The notes below the pieces were generated by a model, which was given only the letters and a program-made list of their open reading frames with translations, did not search any database and was not told the origin of the DNA. The position numbers were made by a program, and so were the translations under genes. Below are positions 1 through 7,241 of a stretch of 21,827 nt of DNA, one piece after another. Position 1 is the stretch's first letter; each line of letters opens with the position of its first letter. This DNA is from SHWC01 sp945902735 (GTDB lineage: Bacteria > Pseudomonadota > Alphaproteobacteria > UBA828), in the NCBI GenBank assembly GCA_945902735.1, contig CAMDNF010000040.1, positions 1-21,827 of the forward strand, written 5' to 3'.

Positions 1-229
1 GGCAGAAGGCTATCGTCGTTCATGGCGGGTGTGGCGCTCCGTGGTCGCGTCGGTGATCCTGTGTTAGCATCAGAATCATGCACGCGATCAGCGGCCTACG
101 CCACATCCGCCAACCCAAAATCACCCTCGTCATGAATAAGACGGGCTAAGGGCCTGACAATGACCATGTGACCAATTGTTCATGCCAACGTCCATCCGCC
201 CCATGTCGAGAATCGATAATTCGCTACGA

Positions 230-931
230 ATGACCGGACCTTCCAATAGCCCTGACACACAGGCCCCACGCGCGCCGGTGGAATGGCGAAGCAGCGCCGC
301 CGCCGTGCCGTACCAGGAGGCCGTCTCGGCCATGGAGGCGCGTGTGTCGGCGATCCGCGAAGGCGACGCGCCGGAGCAGGTCTGGTTGCTCGAACACCCC
401 CCGCTCTACACCGCCGGCACGAGCGCCAGGGATGGAGATTTGCTCTTACCCGACCGTTTCCCGGTTCATCGCACGGGGCGCGGCGGGCAATACACCTATC
501 ATGGGCCGGGCCAACGGGTGGCCTATGTCATGCTCGATGTGGCCGCCCGCTCACCTGGCGGCTCACCCGATTTGCGCGCCTTTGTGCGCGGCCTGGAACG
601 CTGGCTCATCGAAACGCTCGCGGCCTTTGGCGTTGTCGGCGAGATGCGTGAAGGGCGCGTGGGCGTATGGGTCGAGCTCGGCGGCGGTCGCGAGGCGAAA
701 ATCGCCGCAATCGGCGTGCGCGTGCGCCGCGGCGTCTCGTTCCACGGCATTTCCCTCAATGTCGATCCCGACCTAAGCCATTATGACGGTATCGTCGCCT
801 GCGGCATTCGCGAGCATGGCTTGACCTCGCTTGCCGCTCTGGGCACAGGCGCCTCGATGGCCGAGGTGGATCGGGTTTTGCGCCAACGCTTCGAGACGGT
901 GTTCGGCACGCCGACGATGAGCCGACCCTGA
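230..931 (+). CDS. lipB: Lipoyl(octanoyl) transferase LipB
   Basis: LipB moves the octanoyl group from octanoyl-ACP to the lipoyl domains of 2-oxoacid dehydrogenases and the glycine cleavage H protein, the first step of lipoate synthesis in the cytoplasm. Family motifs are clear: HPPLYTAG, the glycine-rich GRGGQYTYHGPGQ, the catalytic lysine in AKIAAIGV (about residue 157) and the catalytic cysteine in VACGI (about residue 191). The start is uncertain. The frame stays open back to a TTG at 176, with ATGs at 182, 203 and 230, and none has a good ribosome binding site. I chose 230 (233 residues) because family homology only begins near the VEWRSS segment at about 278. It is the only plus-strand gene and converges on the histidine kinase, with one base between stop codons. 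The 229 bases upstream show no promoter I would defend. Confidence 0.93.
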   Translation: MTGPSNSPDTQAPRAPVEWRSSAAAVPYQEAVSAMEARVSAIREGDAPEQVWLLEHPPLYTAGTSARDGDLLLPDRFPVHRTGRGGQYTYHGPGQRVAYVMLDVAARSPGGSPDLRAFVRGLERWLIETLAAFGVVGEMREGRVGVWVELGGGREAKIAAIGVRVRRGVSFHGISLNVDPDLSHYDGIVACGIREHGLTSLAALGTGASMAEVDRVLRQRFETVFGTPTMSRP

Positions 932-932
932 T

Positions 933-2480
933 TTAGACCGGGTTCCCGGCCGAGATGACGCGATCCTTGGGCAGCAGGACCCGCACAATGGTGCCTTGGC
1001 CGGGCGTGCTTTCAATGACCAAGGAACCGCCATGGAGCTCGGTCAACAATTTTGCCAAAGGCAGGCCGAGCCCCGAGCCCTCATATTGCCGCGTGAGAGA
1101 GTCATCGACCTGCCCGAAGAGCGACATGGCGATCGGGATTTCCTCAGGCGTCATACCACGACCCGTATCGGCGACGACAAACGCAATACCGCCCTGCGGC
1201 GCGGCCTCAAGCCTGAGCTCGGCGCGCCCACCGGCCGGCGTGAACTTGACGGCATTGTCCAATAGAGCGATCAGAGCCCGCTTGAATTTGTTCGCATCGA
1301 GACTGAGTGTAGTCCCCCTGCCGGTCGCACGATCGACCAACTCAATGCCGGACTTTGAGGCGGTTGACGCAATGGCCGCAAAGCATTCCCTGATCAACAA
1401 ATCCGCTTCCACGGAGCTCGATTTCAGCGCCTGCGCATCGCTCTCGACTTTGCTTAAGGTCAGCACATCATTGATGCCAAGCAATTTCATGCCGCTTCCG
1501 TGGACTTCCTCCGAATAGTCGACATATTGCGGCGTGCCGAGCGGCCCCAATAATTGGCTTTTCATGATTTCCGAAAAGCCGATGATTGCATTGAGCGGCG
1601 TACGCAGTTCGTGGCCCATCATCGCGAGGAAGCGCGACTTCGCCTCGCTGGCCGCTTCGGCCAGTTTCCGTTGCGCATCGAGGTCGGCCGTGCGGTCTCG
1701 AACGCGTTTCTCAAGCGCGTGGTTGAGTTCTTTCAAATTTCTTTCCGAGGCACTCAACGCTTCGTTCGCCAGGCTCAGCGCCGCTTCGCGTTCGGCCTCG
1801 TGTTGGACCATCGCGTCATAGGCCTTGATCACCGTGCCAAGCTCGTCGCGGGTTTGGAGCCCGACAGCCCGTCGCTCTCCCGATTCCGCATTCAGCCGAA
1901 TTGCCGACAAAAGCGCCCGTAAGGGCCGCCCGACAATCAGTCGAAATCCGACGACCGAGGCGATGATGGCGAAGAAAAAGGCGAGACCCACGACCGAGAG
2001 CGCGAGCGTTACGGCCAGAAACCAGCCGTCTTTGAGCTCAGCATCGGTATAGCGGATCGTCAAGCGCTGCCCGGGGCCGGCCGGCAAAGTCAGAGTTTGG
2101 TCTATCTCGGCACCGCGGCAGCCCAGGCCAGGCGGCAATGCCGCGATGGGATCGCCCTCCCCCTTCCGCACCTCAGCGCAAAGGAAAGCTCGATCCGAGG
2201 CCAAGGGCGCCAAAAGATCCGGCCCCAGACGCGGCATGCTCGCCAGGTCATAGCGCCCGAGCGCGACCGCAATCCGCGCGGCTTGATTGCCTATGCGCGC
2301 CGCCAGAACTTCCTGGTCCTGCCGCAGCTCCAAATGCACCAGAAAGCCGATCCTCGGCGCCGACAGAACCAAAAAGAGCGGCGTCAGAATCGTCAGAAAT
2401 TTGACGAGGAGCGGATAACGCTGCGGCCAAAACCTGGAGGAGGTCGACCCACGCCCCTTGGTCAGGCCGATAGCGGCCAT
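933..2480 (-). CDS. Membrane sensor histidine kinase, orphan
   Basis: 515-residue two-component sensor kinase. Layout: transmembrane segment about 22-42, extracytoplasmic sensor about 45-150, second transmembrane segment about 153-176, HAMP linker about 180-232, coiled coil about 232-280, HisKA dimerisation domain with phospho-acceptor H290 in MMGHELRTPLN, then an ATPase domain with N box LLDNAVKFTP (N409), G1 DTGRGM (438-443) and G2 GSGLGL (468-473). All catalytic motifs look intact. The sensor region resembles no domain I recognise and holds exactly two cysteines, C101 and C121, which could form a disulfide. The ATG at 2480 overlaps the TAA of the upstream secreted-protein gene as TAATG, with GGAG just before it, so translation is probably coupled. 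The frame is open further upstream, but that part lies inside the previous gene. No response regulator is in the window, so the output partner is unknown. Confidence 0.92.
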   Translation of the reverse strand: MAAIGLTKGRGSTSSRFWPQRYPLLVKFLTILTPLFLVLSAPRIGFLVHLELRQDQEVLAARIGNQAARIAVALGRYDLASMPRLGPDLLAPLASDRAFLCAEVRKGEGDPIAALPPGLGCRGAEIDQTLTLPAGPGQRLTIRYTDAELKDGWFLAVTLALSVVGLAFFFAIIASVVGFRLIVGRPLRALLSAIRLNAESGERRAVGLQTRDELGTVIKAYDAMVQHEAEREAALSLANEALSASERNLKELNHALEKRVRDRTADLDAQRKLAEAASEAKSRFLAMMGHELRTPLNAIIGFSEIMKSQLLGPLGTPQYVDYSEEVHGSGMKLLGINDVLTLSKVESDAQALKSSSVEADLLIRECFAAIASTASKSGIELVDRATGRGTTLSLDANKFKRALIALLDNAVKFTPAGGRAELRLEAAPQGGIAFVVADTGRGMTPEEIPIAMSLFGQVDDSLTRQYEGSGLGLPLAKLLTELHGGSLVIESTPGQGTIVRVLLPKDRVISAGNPV

Positions 2481-2884
2481 TACTCCATGCGGCTGATCTT
2501 GCCGTCCTTCATCAGGCCCTTGAGCATGACATGGTCGCCAAGCACGGTATGGAAGACGACATAGGAGTCGTCCTTGCGCGCCATGTAGAAGTCGACATTG
2601 GCGGCCTTGCCTTGATCGTCCTTGAAGTCGAAACAAAGGACGAAGTTGTTACCCATCCGCATGATTTCCGGATGCGCCGTCGTTGGATGCAACCCGCGGA
2701 CTTCGCCGCTCTTCTGATCGAGCGCCAAAAAGCGACCGTCGATCGATTGTGCGTCGATGTATTGCTGCATCGCGGCTTGGAGTTGAACCTTTTCGTTCAA
2801 CGTTTCGACCGCGACCGCCGCCGGCGCGCCGGACAGCACCCCGACCGCCGCAAGAGCCATGATAATTCGATGGGTGTAACGCAC
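2480..2884 (-). CDS. Small secreted protein of unknown function, coupled to histidine kinase
   Basis: 134-residue protein that I do not recognise as a named family. Residues 1-25 form a convincing signal peptide: a positive start (MRYTHR), a hydrophobic core, and a likely cleavage after PAAVA. The mature part of about 109 residues is mixed polar with a predicted helix (about 27-47) and then probable beta strands, including FVLCFDF and VDFYMARKDDSYVVFH; it has one cysteine. It should be periplasmic. The start is GTG at 2884, preceded by GAGG at good spacing; an internal ATG at 2860 would remove the positive signal-peptide start. It overlaps the kinase start as TAATG. Context suggests it could modulate or present a ligand to the kinase sensor domain, but this is inference from gene order only. 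A 9-base inverted repeat (2892-2900 and 2922-2930) covers part of its ribosome binding site. Confidence 0.8.
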   Translation of the reverse strand: MRYTHRIIMALAAVGVLSGAPAAVAVETLNEKVQLQAAMQQYIDAQSIDGRFLALDQKSGEVRGLHPTTAHPEIMRMGNNFVLCFDFKDDQGKAANVDFYMARKDDSYVVFHTVLGDHVMLKGLMKDGKISRME

Positions 2885-2891
2885 GGGCTAC

Positions 2892-2930
2892 CTCGATGAT
2901 TTGGTTGCGATTCCTCGCCCGATCATCGAG
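2892..2930 (-). promoter_or_regulatory. Inverted repeat overlapping ribosome binding site
   Basis: Perfect 9-base arms, CTCGATGAT at 2892-2900 and ATCATCGAG at 2922-2930, separated by 21 bases. In the minus-strand transcript the second arm includes the GAG of the GAGG ribosome binding site before the GTG at 2884. Folding would therefore hide it. As DNA it could equally be a two-fold operator. Function is inferred. Confidence 0.4.
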
Positions 2931-2970
2931 TGGCTGCTTCAAGATTTCGTGAAATGCCTTCAGCGTTGAT

Positions 2971-3003
2971 TGACCGCACGCCCATGCCGCCGCGCGTGCG
3001 TCA
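2971..3003 (-). other. Stem-loop at the acylphosphatase stop codon
   Basis: Arms at 2971-2981 and 2994-3003 pair over 10 base pairs with one bulged base (core CGCACGC with GCGTGCG). The stem includes the acylphosphatase stop codon in the minus-strand transcript. No U run follows, so it is not a convincing intrinsic terminator; it might protect the 3' end or pause polymerase. Confidence 0.35.
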
Positions 3004-3294
3004 CGCCGTTTCGCTTTGACAAAATACTTCAATATATTGAATCGGCACGGTTTTTTCTTGAACGTTATCGACCTTGGCGAACCTCGGTCCGCTCCGGCAG
3101 GCCTCAATCATGCCGGTAATCGAGGCTGGGTCGCCGATGAATAGCGCCTCGACCGTGCCATCGCGCATATTGCGCACCCAACCCCTGAGCCGGCGCGCCT
3201 TTGCCTCGCGCTCGGCCCAGGCGCGATAGCCCACCCCCTGCACGCGGCCAGAGATGCGAACGAGGCGAGCGATGAATGGCGAGGAGTTAGACAT
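3001..3294 (-). CDS. acyP: Acylphosphatase
   Basis: 97-residue acylphosphatase, the usual family length. These small cytoplasmic enzymes hydrolyse the carboxyl-phosphate bond of acyl phosphates. The signature GRVQGVGYR (16-24) supplies the phosphate-binding loop and catalytic arginine R24, and GWVRNMRDGTVE (38-49) supplies the catalytic asparagine N42. I start at the ATG at 3294 (MSNSSPFIAR). The frame stays open to 3363, but that stretch simply translates a palindromic repeat and has no family homology. The only ribosome-binding-like sequence (GGAGAGGG) lies in the 3' arm of the palindrome at 3305-3332, ten bases before the ATG, so translation may depend on that hairpin opening. It follows pccA after a 173-base structured gap. 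The real substrate is unknown. Confidence 0.92.
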   Translation of the reverse strand: MSNSSPFIARLVRISGRVQGVGYRAWAEREAKARRLRGWVRNMRDGTVEALFIGDPASITGMIEACRSGPRFAKVDNVQEKTVPIQYIEVFCQSETA

Positions 3295-3304
3295 CGCAAA
3301 AATT

Positions 3305-3332
3305 CCCTCTCCGCCCTTGGGGGCGGAGAGGG
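3305..3332 (-). repeat. REP-like palindrome, terminator-like, before acylphosphatase
   Basis: Perfect 12-base arms, CCCTCTCCGCCC (3305-3316) and GGGCGGAGAGGG (3321-3332), with a four-base loop. The flanking bases (GTCAGGGTGAGG on the plus strand) match the widespread CCCTCACCC...GGAGAGGG type of bacterial repetitive palindrome, as recalled rather than searched. On the minus strand the stem is followed by AATTTTTGCG and then the acylphosphatase ATG. It therefore looks like an intrinsic terminator or attenuator after pccA, and at the same time its 3' arm holds the only ribosome binding site for the next gene. Confidence 0.75.
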
Positions 3333-3403
3333 TCAGGGTGAGGTGGGGGCTTGTCGAGGTCAACGACGAGTAAAGTCAGAGGCGCCGCTGGGCGCCTGGG
3401 GCG

Positions 3404-3447
3404 CCCACCCCTACCCCTGCCCTTCCCCTCCCGCCGGGAGGGAAGGG
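3404..3447 (-). repeat. GC palindrome with overlapping G-quadruplex motif downstream of pccA
   Basis: CCCTTCCCCTCCC (3420-3432) and GGGAGGGAAGGG (3436-3447) form a long stem with one bulge and a three-base loop, starting about 20 bases after the pccA stop. No U run follows, so it is not an intrinsic terminator. The minus strand from 3432 to 3404 has six G runs of three or four separated by one or two bases, a textbook G-quadruplex motif. It shares the GGGAGGGG segment with the hairpin, so the two folds exclude each other. Next to it are three GGCGCC sites at 3381, 3391 and 3400. Confidence 0.6.
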
Positions 3448-3467
3448 TTGGTGCAACGTCGCGACGC

Positions 3468-5456
3468 TTACTCAAATTCCATGATCACCTGATCGACCGC
3501 CAAGCTATCGCCCTTGGCGGTGCGGATCTTGGCGACGCGGCCATCGCGCTCGGCGCGCAATACGTTTTCCATTTTCATGGCATCGACGACCGCGAGCGGC
3601 TGGCCGGCCTTGATCAGATCGCCCTCGTGTACGGGAATCGAGACCACGAGGCCCGGCATGGGTGAAAGCAAAAAGCGTGACAGATCGGGCGGCTTCTTTA
3701 CGGGCATACGCGCGGCGAGTTTGGCGGCGCGTCGGCTCCTAACCAGCACCGGCACATCAATGCCACGCCAGCTGAGCCTGAGCCGCGTGCCATGGCGATC
3801 CACCTGCACGCTGATCGGCCGCCCGTCGACCCGACCGATAAATAGTTTGTCGGCTGGCGTCCAAGCACTCTCGACCGTCAGGCGCTGACCCTCATGCTCG
3901 ACCACGATTTGCTCTTCGTGGTTCACCACCACGCCAACCTTGTGGCTGACCGCGCCAATCGTGACCGACAATTCATGGCTTGGAAGCACAGAGAGGCCGC
4001 GCGCCTGGCCCGAGATTTTCATGGCGCGCGCCTGAAGCCGATATTGCACCGCGCCCGCGACCGCGACCATCACCTTGAGCGCATCGGGCGTTAGCGTTGC
4101 ACCGGCATAGCCCTCGGGAAATTCCTCGGCGATGAAGCCGGTCGAAAGCCGCCCCTCGCGGAATCGCTGATGGCCGAGGATGTCGGTTAGAAAGCCGATA
4201 TTGTGCAGAATGCCGCGCACATAATAACCATCGAGCCCATCGCGCAGCCGGTCGATCGCCTGGTCGCGCGTGGCGCCGTGCGCGATCACCTTGGCGACCA
4301 TGGGGTCGTAATACATGCTGATTTCGGCGCCTTCTTCGACGCCAGTGTCAATCCGCAAATGATCATCGGTCACCGGCTCGCGATAGCCGATCAGCCGGCC
4401 GATCGAGGGGACGAAGCCGCGTGCGGGATCCTCCGCGTAGACGCGCACTTCGACTGCCCAACCGTCGATCTTCACATCGGCCTGCTTGAGCGCGAGCTTT
4501 TCGCCGGCCGCGATCCGGATCATCTGCTCGACGAGGTCGATACCGGTGGTCATCTCGGTCACCGGATGCTCGACCTGGAGCCGCGTGTTCATTTCGAGAA
4601 AATAGAAGTGCTTATCCTGGTCGGCCACGAACTCGACCGTGCCAGCCGAGTGATAGCCGACCGCCTTGGCGAGCGCGACCGCCTGCTCACCCATCGCCTT
4701 GCGTGTCTTCGCATCCAAGAGCGGGCTCGGCGCTTCCTCGATCACCTTTTGGTGGCGGCGTTGGATCGAGCATTCGCGCTCGTTCAAATAAATCGTGTGG
4801 CCGGTTCGATCGGCCAGCACCTGGATTTCGATATGGCGCGGATTGACGATGAATTTCTCAATGAAGACGCGGCCATCGCCAAAGGACGCCGTCGCCTCAT
4901 TGATCGCGGACTGCATGGATTCGCGGAGCTCGGCCTCCGAGTGCGCGAGCCTCATGCCCTTGCCGCCACCGCCGGCCGCCGCCTTGATCATCACCGGATA
5001 GCCGATACCGGCGGCGATTTGGACCGCCTCGCTTAAGTCCGCAATCGGTCGGTCGACGCCCGGCACGGTCGAGACACCGGCGGCGCGCGCGAGCTTCTTC
5101 GATTCGATCTTATCGCCCATCGCGGCGATGGCCTTGGCCGGCGGGCCGATGAACACGAGGCCCGCTTTCTCGACCGCCTCGGCGAATGAGGCCTTTTCGG
5201 AGAGGAAGCCAAAGCCCGGATGGATCGCCTCGGCACCGGTCTGTTTGGCCGCCGCGATAATCGCATCGGCCTTCAAATAGCTCTCGGCCGCCGGCGGCTT
5301 GCCGATCAGCACCGCCTCATCGGCCATGCGCACATGCAGCCCATCGACATCCGCCTCGGAATAAACCGCGACCGTTTTGATGCCCATGCGCTTCGCCGTG
5401 CGAATCACGCGGCAGGCAATCTCACCCCGATTGGCGATAAGAATTTTGCGGAACAT
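3468..5456 (-). CDS. pccA: Propionyl-CoA carboxylase alpha subunit (biotin carboxylase plus biotin carrier)
   Basis: Alpha subunit of propionyl-CoA carboxylase, which makes methylmalonyl-CoA from propionyl-CoA with ATP and bicarbonate. The 662 residues match the family length. Order: biotin carboxylase N domain (FRKILIANRGEIACRVI at the start), ATP-grasp domain with the glycine loop AAAGGGGKGM (about 159-168) and active-site EMNTRLQVEHP (288-298), biotin carboxylase C domain with VRVYAEDPARGFVPS, a BT-type linking domain (about 460-580), and a C-terminal biotinyl domain with VDAMKMEN, biotinylated at K628. The carrier domain and overall length fit PccA better than a plain acetyl-CoA biotin carboxylase. 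The start at 5456 has AGG seven bases upstream; a second ATG two codons earlier (5462) is possible. It lies 160 bases after pccB in the same direction, with a REPIN-like element between. Confidence 0.95.
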   Translation of the reverse strand: MFRKILIANRGEIACRVIRTAKRMGIKTVAVYSEADVDGLHVRMADEAVLIGKPPAAESYLKADAIIAAAKQTGAEAIHPGFGFLSEKASFAEAVEKAGLVFIGPPAKAIAAMGDKIESKKLARAAGVSTVPGVDRPIADLSEAVQIAAGIGYPVMIKAAAGGGGKGMRLAHSEAELRESMQSAINEATASFGDGRVFIEKFIVNPRHIEIQVLADRTGHTIYLNERECSIQRRHQKVIEEAPSPLLDAKTRKAMGEQAVALAKAVGYHSAGTVEFVADQDKHFYFLEMNTRLQVEHPVTEMTTGIDLVEQMIRIAAGEKLALKQADVKIDGWAVEVRVYAEDPARGFVPSIGRLIGYREPVTDDHLRIDTGVEEGAEISMYYDPMVAKVIAHGATRDQAIDRLRDGLDGYYVRGILHNIGFLTDILGHQRFREGRLSTGFIAEEFPEGYAGATLTPDALKVMVAVAGAVQYRLQARAMKISGQARGLSVLPSHELSVTIGAVSHKVGVVVNHEEQIVVEHEGQRLTVESAWTPADKLFIGRVDGRPISVQVDRHGTRLRLSWRGIDVPVLVRSRRAAKLAARMPVKKPPDLSRFLLSPMPGLVVSIPVHEGDLIKAGQPLAVVDAMKMENVLRAERDGRVAKIRTAKGDSLAVDQVIMEFE

Positions 5457-5493
5457 GGTCATGCCTGTCCCGTCATCATCGCTACACCAACAT

Positions 5494-5588
5494 CGTCATG
5501 GCCGGGCGAAGACCCGGCCATCCATGCTTCGGCGGGACGGACCGTGACCATGTCCCTCTGGATGGCCCGGTCAAGTCGGGCCATGACG
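5494..5588. repeat. REPIN-like pair of inverted palindromes between pccB and pccA
   Basis: Two related palindromes in opposite orientation. The left unit (5494-5524) has a 9-base stem, ATGGCCGGG (5498-5506) with CCCGGCCAT (5513-5521). The right unit (5559-5588) has an 8-base stem, ATGGCCCG (5562-5569) with CGGGCCAT (5577-5584). The left begins CGTCATGGCC and ends GGCCATCCA; the right begins TGGATGGCC and ends GGCCATGACG, so each is an imperfect reverse complement of the other. They fit the GTCAT-GCCGGGC...CCGGC-ATCCA palindromes I know to be abundant in alphaproteobacterial genomes. In a pccBA transcript this would fold strongly. Confidence 0.8.
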
Positions 5589-5616
5589 ATAGCAATAGCG
5601 ATACCGACGCGTATCA

Positions 5617-7149
5617 TCACAACGGCACATTGCCGTGTTTCTTCCACGGATTGCTCAGTTGTTTGTTGCGCAGCATGGCAAGCGCGCGGGCGATGCGTTT
5701 GCGCGTCGTGCGCGGCATGATCACATCGTCGAGGAACCCCCGGCTTGCCGCGACAAACGGATTGGCGAATTTCTCACGATATTCCTCGGTCTTGGCCTCG
5801 ACCGCGCCCGGCTCCTTCAACGCGCCCCTAAAGATGATCTCGACCGCGCCTTTTGGCCCCATCACCGCGATCTCGGCGGTCGGCCAGGCGTAATTCACAT
5901 CGCCGCGTAAATGCTTCGAGCTCATCACGTCATAGGCGCCGCCATAGGCCTTGCGCGTGATCAACGTGACCTTGGGCACGGTGGCTTCGGCGAAGGCATA
6001 AAGCAGCTTCGAGCCGTGCGTGATGATGCCGCCATGTTCCTGCGCGGTGCCGGGCAAAAAGCCGGGCACATCGACCAAGGTCACGATCGGGATGTTGAAG
6101 CAATCGCAGAAGCGCACGAAGCGCGCGGCCTTGCGTGAGGAATCGATATCGAGGCACCCGGCCAGCACCATCGGCTGATTGGCGACGATGCCGATGGTCG
6201 AGCCATCAATACGCCCAAAGCCGATGATGATGTTCTTCGCGTAGGTCGGCTTCAGCTCGAAAAAATCGCCCTCATCGATCACCTTAAAAATCAACTCGCG
6301 CATGTCATAGGGCTTGTTCGGATTGGCCGGCACCAGCGTATCGAGCGAGGGCTCTTCGCGATCCACGGAATCGGTCGTCGGCAGGATCGGCGGCTTTTCG
6401 CGGTTATTCGCCGGCAGAAAATCGAAGAAGCGCCGCGTCTCGGCGAGCGCGATCACATCATCGGCGAGCGCGAGGTCGGCCACGCCCGAGCGGCTGGTGT
6501 GGCTCTTGGCGCCGCCAAGATCTTCATGGGTTACCACCTCGTGCGTCACCGTTTTCACCACATCGGGCCCGGTGACGAACATGTAGGAGGTATCTTCGAC
6601 CATGAAGATGAAATCGGTCATGGCCGGCGAATAAACCGCACCGCCCGCGCATGGCCCCATGATCAGCGAAAGCTGCGGCACGACGCCGGACGCCAAGACG
6701 TTTCGTTGAAACACCTCGGCATAGCCAGCGAGCGAGGCGACCCCCTCATGGATGCGCGCGCCGCCTGAATCATTCAGCCCGATCACCGGCGCGCCCACCT
6801 TCATGGCCTGGTCCATGATCTTGCAAATCTTCTCGGCGTGCGGCTCGGAGAGCGAGCCGCCGAACACCGTGAAGTCTTGACTGAACACAAAGACCAGCCG
6901 GCCATTGATCGTGCCGTGCCCGGTCACCACGCCATCGCCCGGCACCTTGTTCGAGGCCATGTCGAAATCGGCGCAGCGATGCTCGACGAACATATCGATT
7001 TCTTCGAAGCTGCCAGGATCGAGCAGAAGCTCAAGCCGCTCGCGCGCGGAGAGCTTGCCCTTGGCATGCTGTGCTTCGATGCGGGCCTGCCCACCCCCCA
7101 ACCGCGCGGCGGCGCGTTTCGCTTCGAGCTTCGCGATGATGTCCTGCAT
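5617..7149 (-). CDS. pccB: Propionyl-CoA carboxylase beta subunit (carboxyltransferase)
   Basis: Carboxyltransferase subunit that moves the carboxyl group from biotin on PccA to propionyl-CoA. At 510 residues it is the standard PccB length and full. The N-terminal half carries NDSGGARIHEG (126-136) and the oxyanion-forming GPCAGGAVYSPA (165-176). The C-terminal half carries GGAYDVMSSKHLRGD (403-417). The end, NPWKKHGNVPL, is typical of PccB and separates it from methylcrotonyl-CoA carboxylase beta subunits. The ATG at 7149 has GGAG only two bases upstream, which is closer than usual, but no better in-frame start exists. A 92-base gap separates it from the ATP12 gene; I see no convincing promoter there, so it may be read through from upstream. 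Methylmalonyl-CoA epimerase and mutase, the next pathway steps, are not in the window. Confidence 0.96.
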   Translation of the reverse strand: MQDIIAKLEAKRAAARLGGGQARIEAQHAKGKLSARERLELLLDPGSFEEIDMFVEHRCADFDMASNKVPGDGVVTGHGTINGRLVFVFSQDFTVFGGSLSEPHAEKICKIMDQAMKVGAPVIGLNDSGGARIHEGVASLAGYAEVFQRNVLASGVVPQLSLIMGPCAGGAVYSPAMTDFIFMVEDTSYMFVTGPDVVKTVTHEVVTHEDLGGAKSHTSRSGVADLALADDVIALAETRRFFDFLPANNREKPPILPTTDSVDREEPSLDTLVPANPNKPYDMRELIFKVIDEGDFFELKPTYAKNIIIGFGRIDGSTIGIVANQPMVLAGCLDIDSSRKAARFVRFCDCFNIPIVTLVDVPGFLPGTAQEHGGIITHGSKLLYAFAEATVPKVTLITRKAYGGAYDVMSSKHLRGDVNYAWPTAEIAVMGPKGAVEIIFRGALKEPGAVEAKTEEYREKFANPFVAASRGFLDDVIMPRTTRKRIARALAMLRNKQLSNPWKKHGNVPL

Positions 7150-7241
7150 GGCTCCAACCGGCGCTGGTGGCTCGACGACCGTTCGATGACGGGTTTGCAG
7201 ATAGCATGAACCCCCGCCGCCCGCTACATGTGGCGTTGAGG

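Noticed and set aside
1..23. Possible start of a leftward gene: ATG at 23 on the minus strand, reading MNDDSLL to the window edge
   Set aside because: Only seven residues are visible, and the nearest ribosome-binding-like sequence (GGAG) is about 13 bases away. It could be a gene divergent from lipB but cannot be supported.
3295..3363. Longer acylphosphatase with 23 more N-terminal residues
   Set aside because: The extra residues are a translation of the palindromic repeat and add no family sequence; the enzyme is full length from 3294.
3420..3447. Hairpin after pccA as an intrinsic terminator
   Set aside because: Strong stem but followed by G-rich sequence with no U run on the minus strand.
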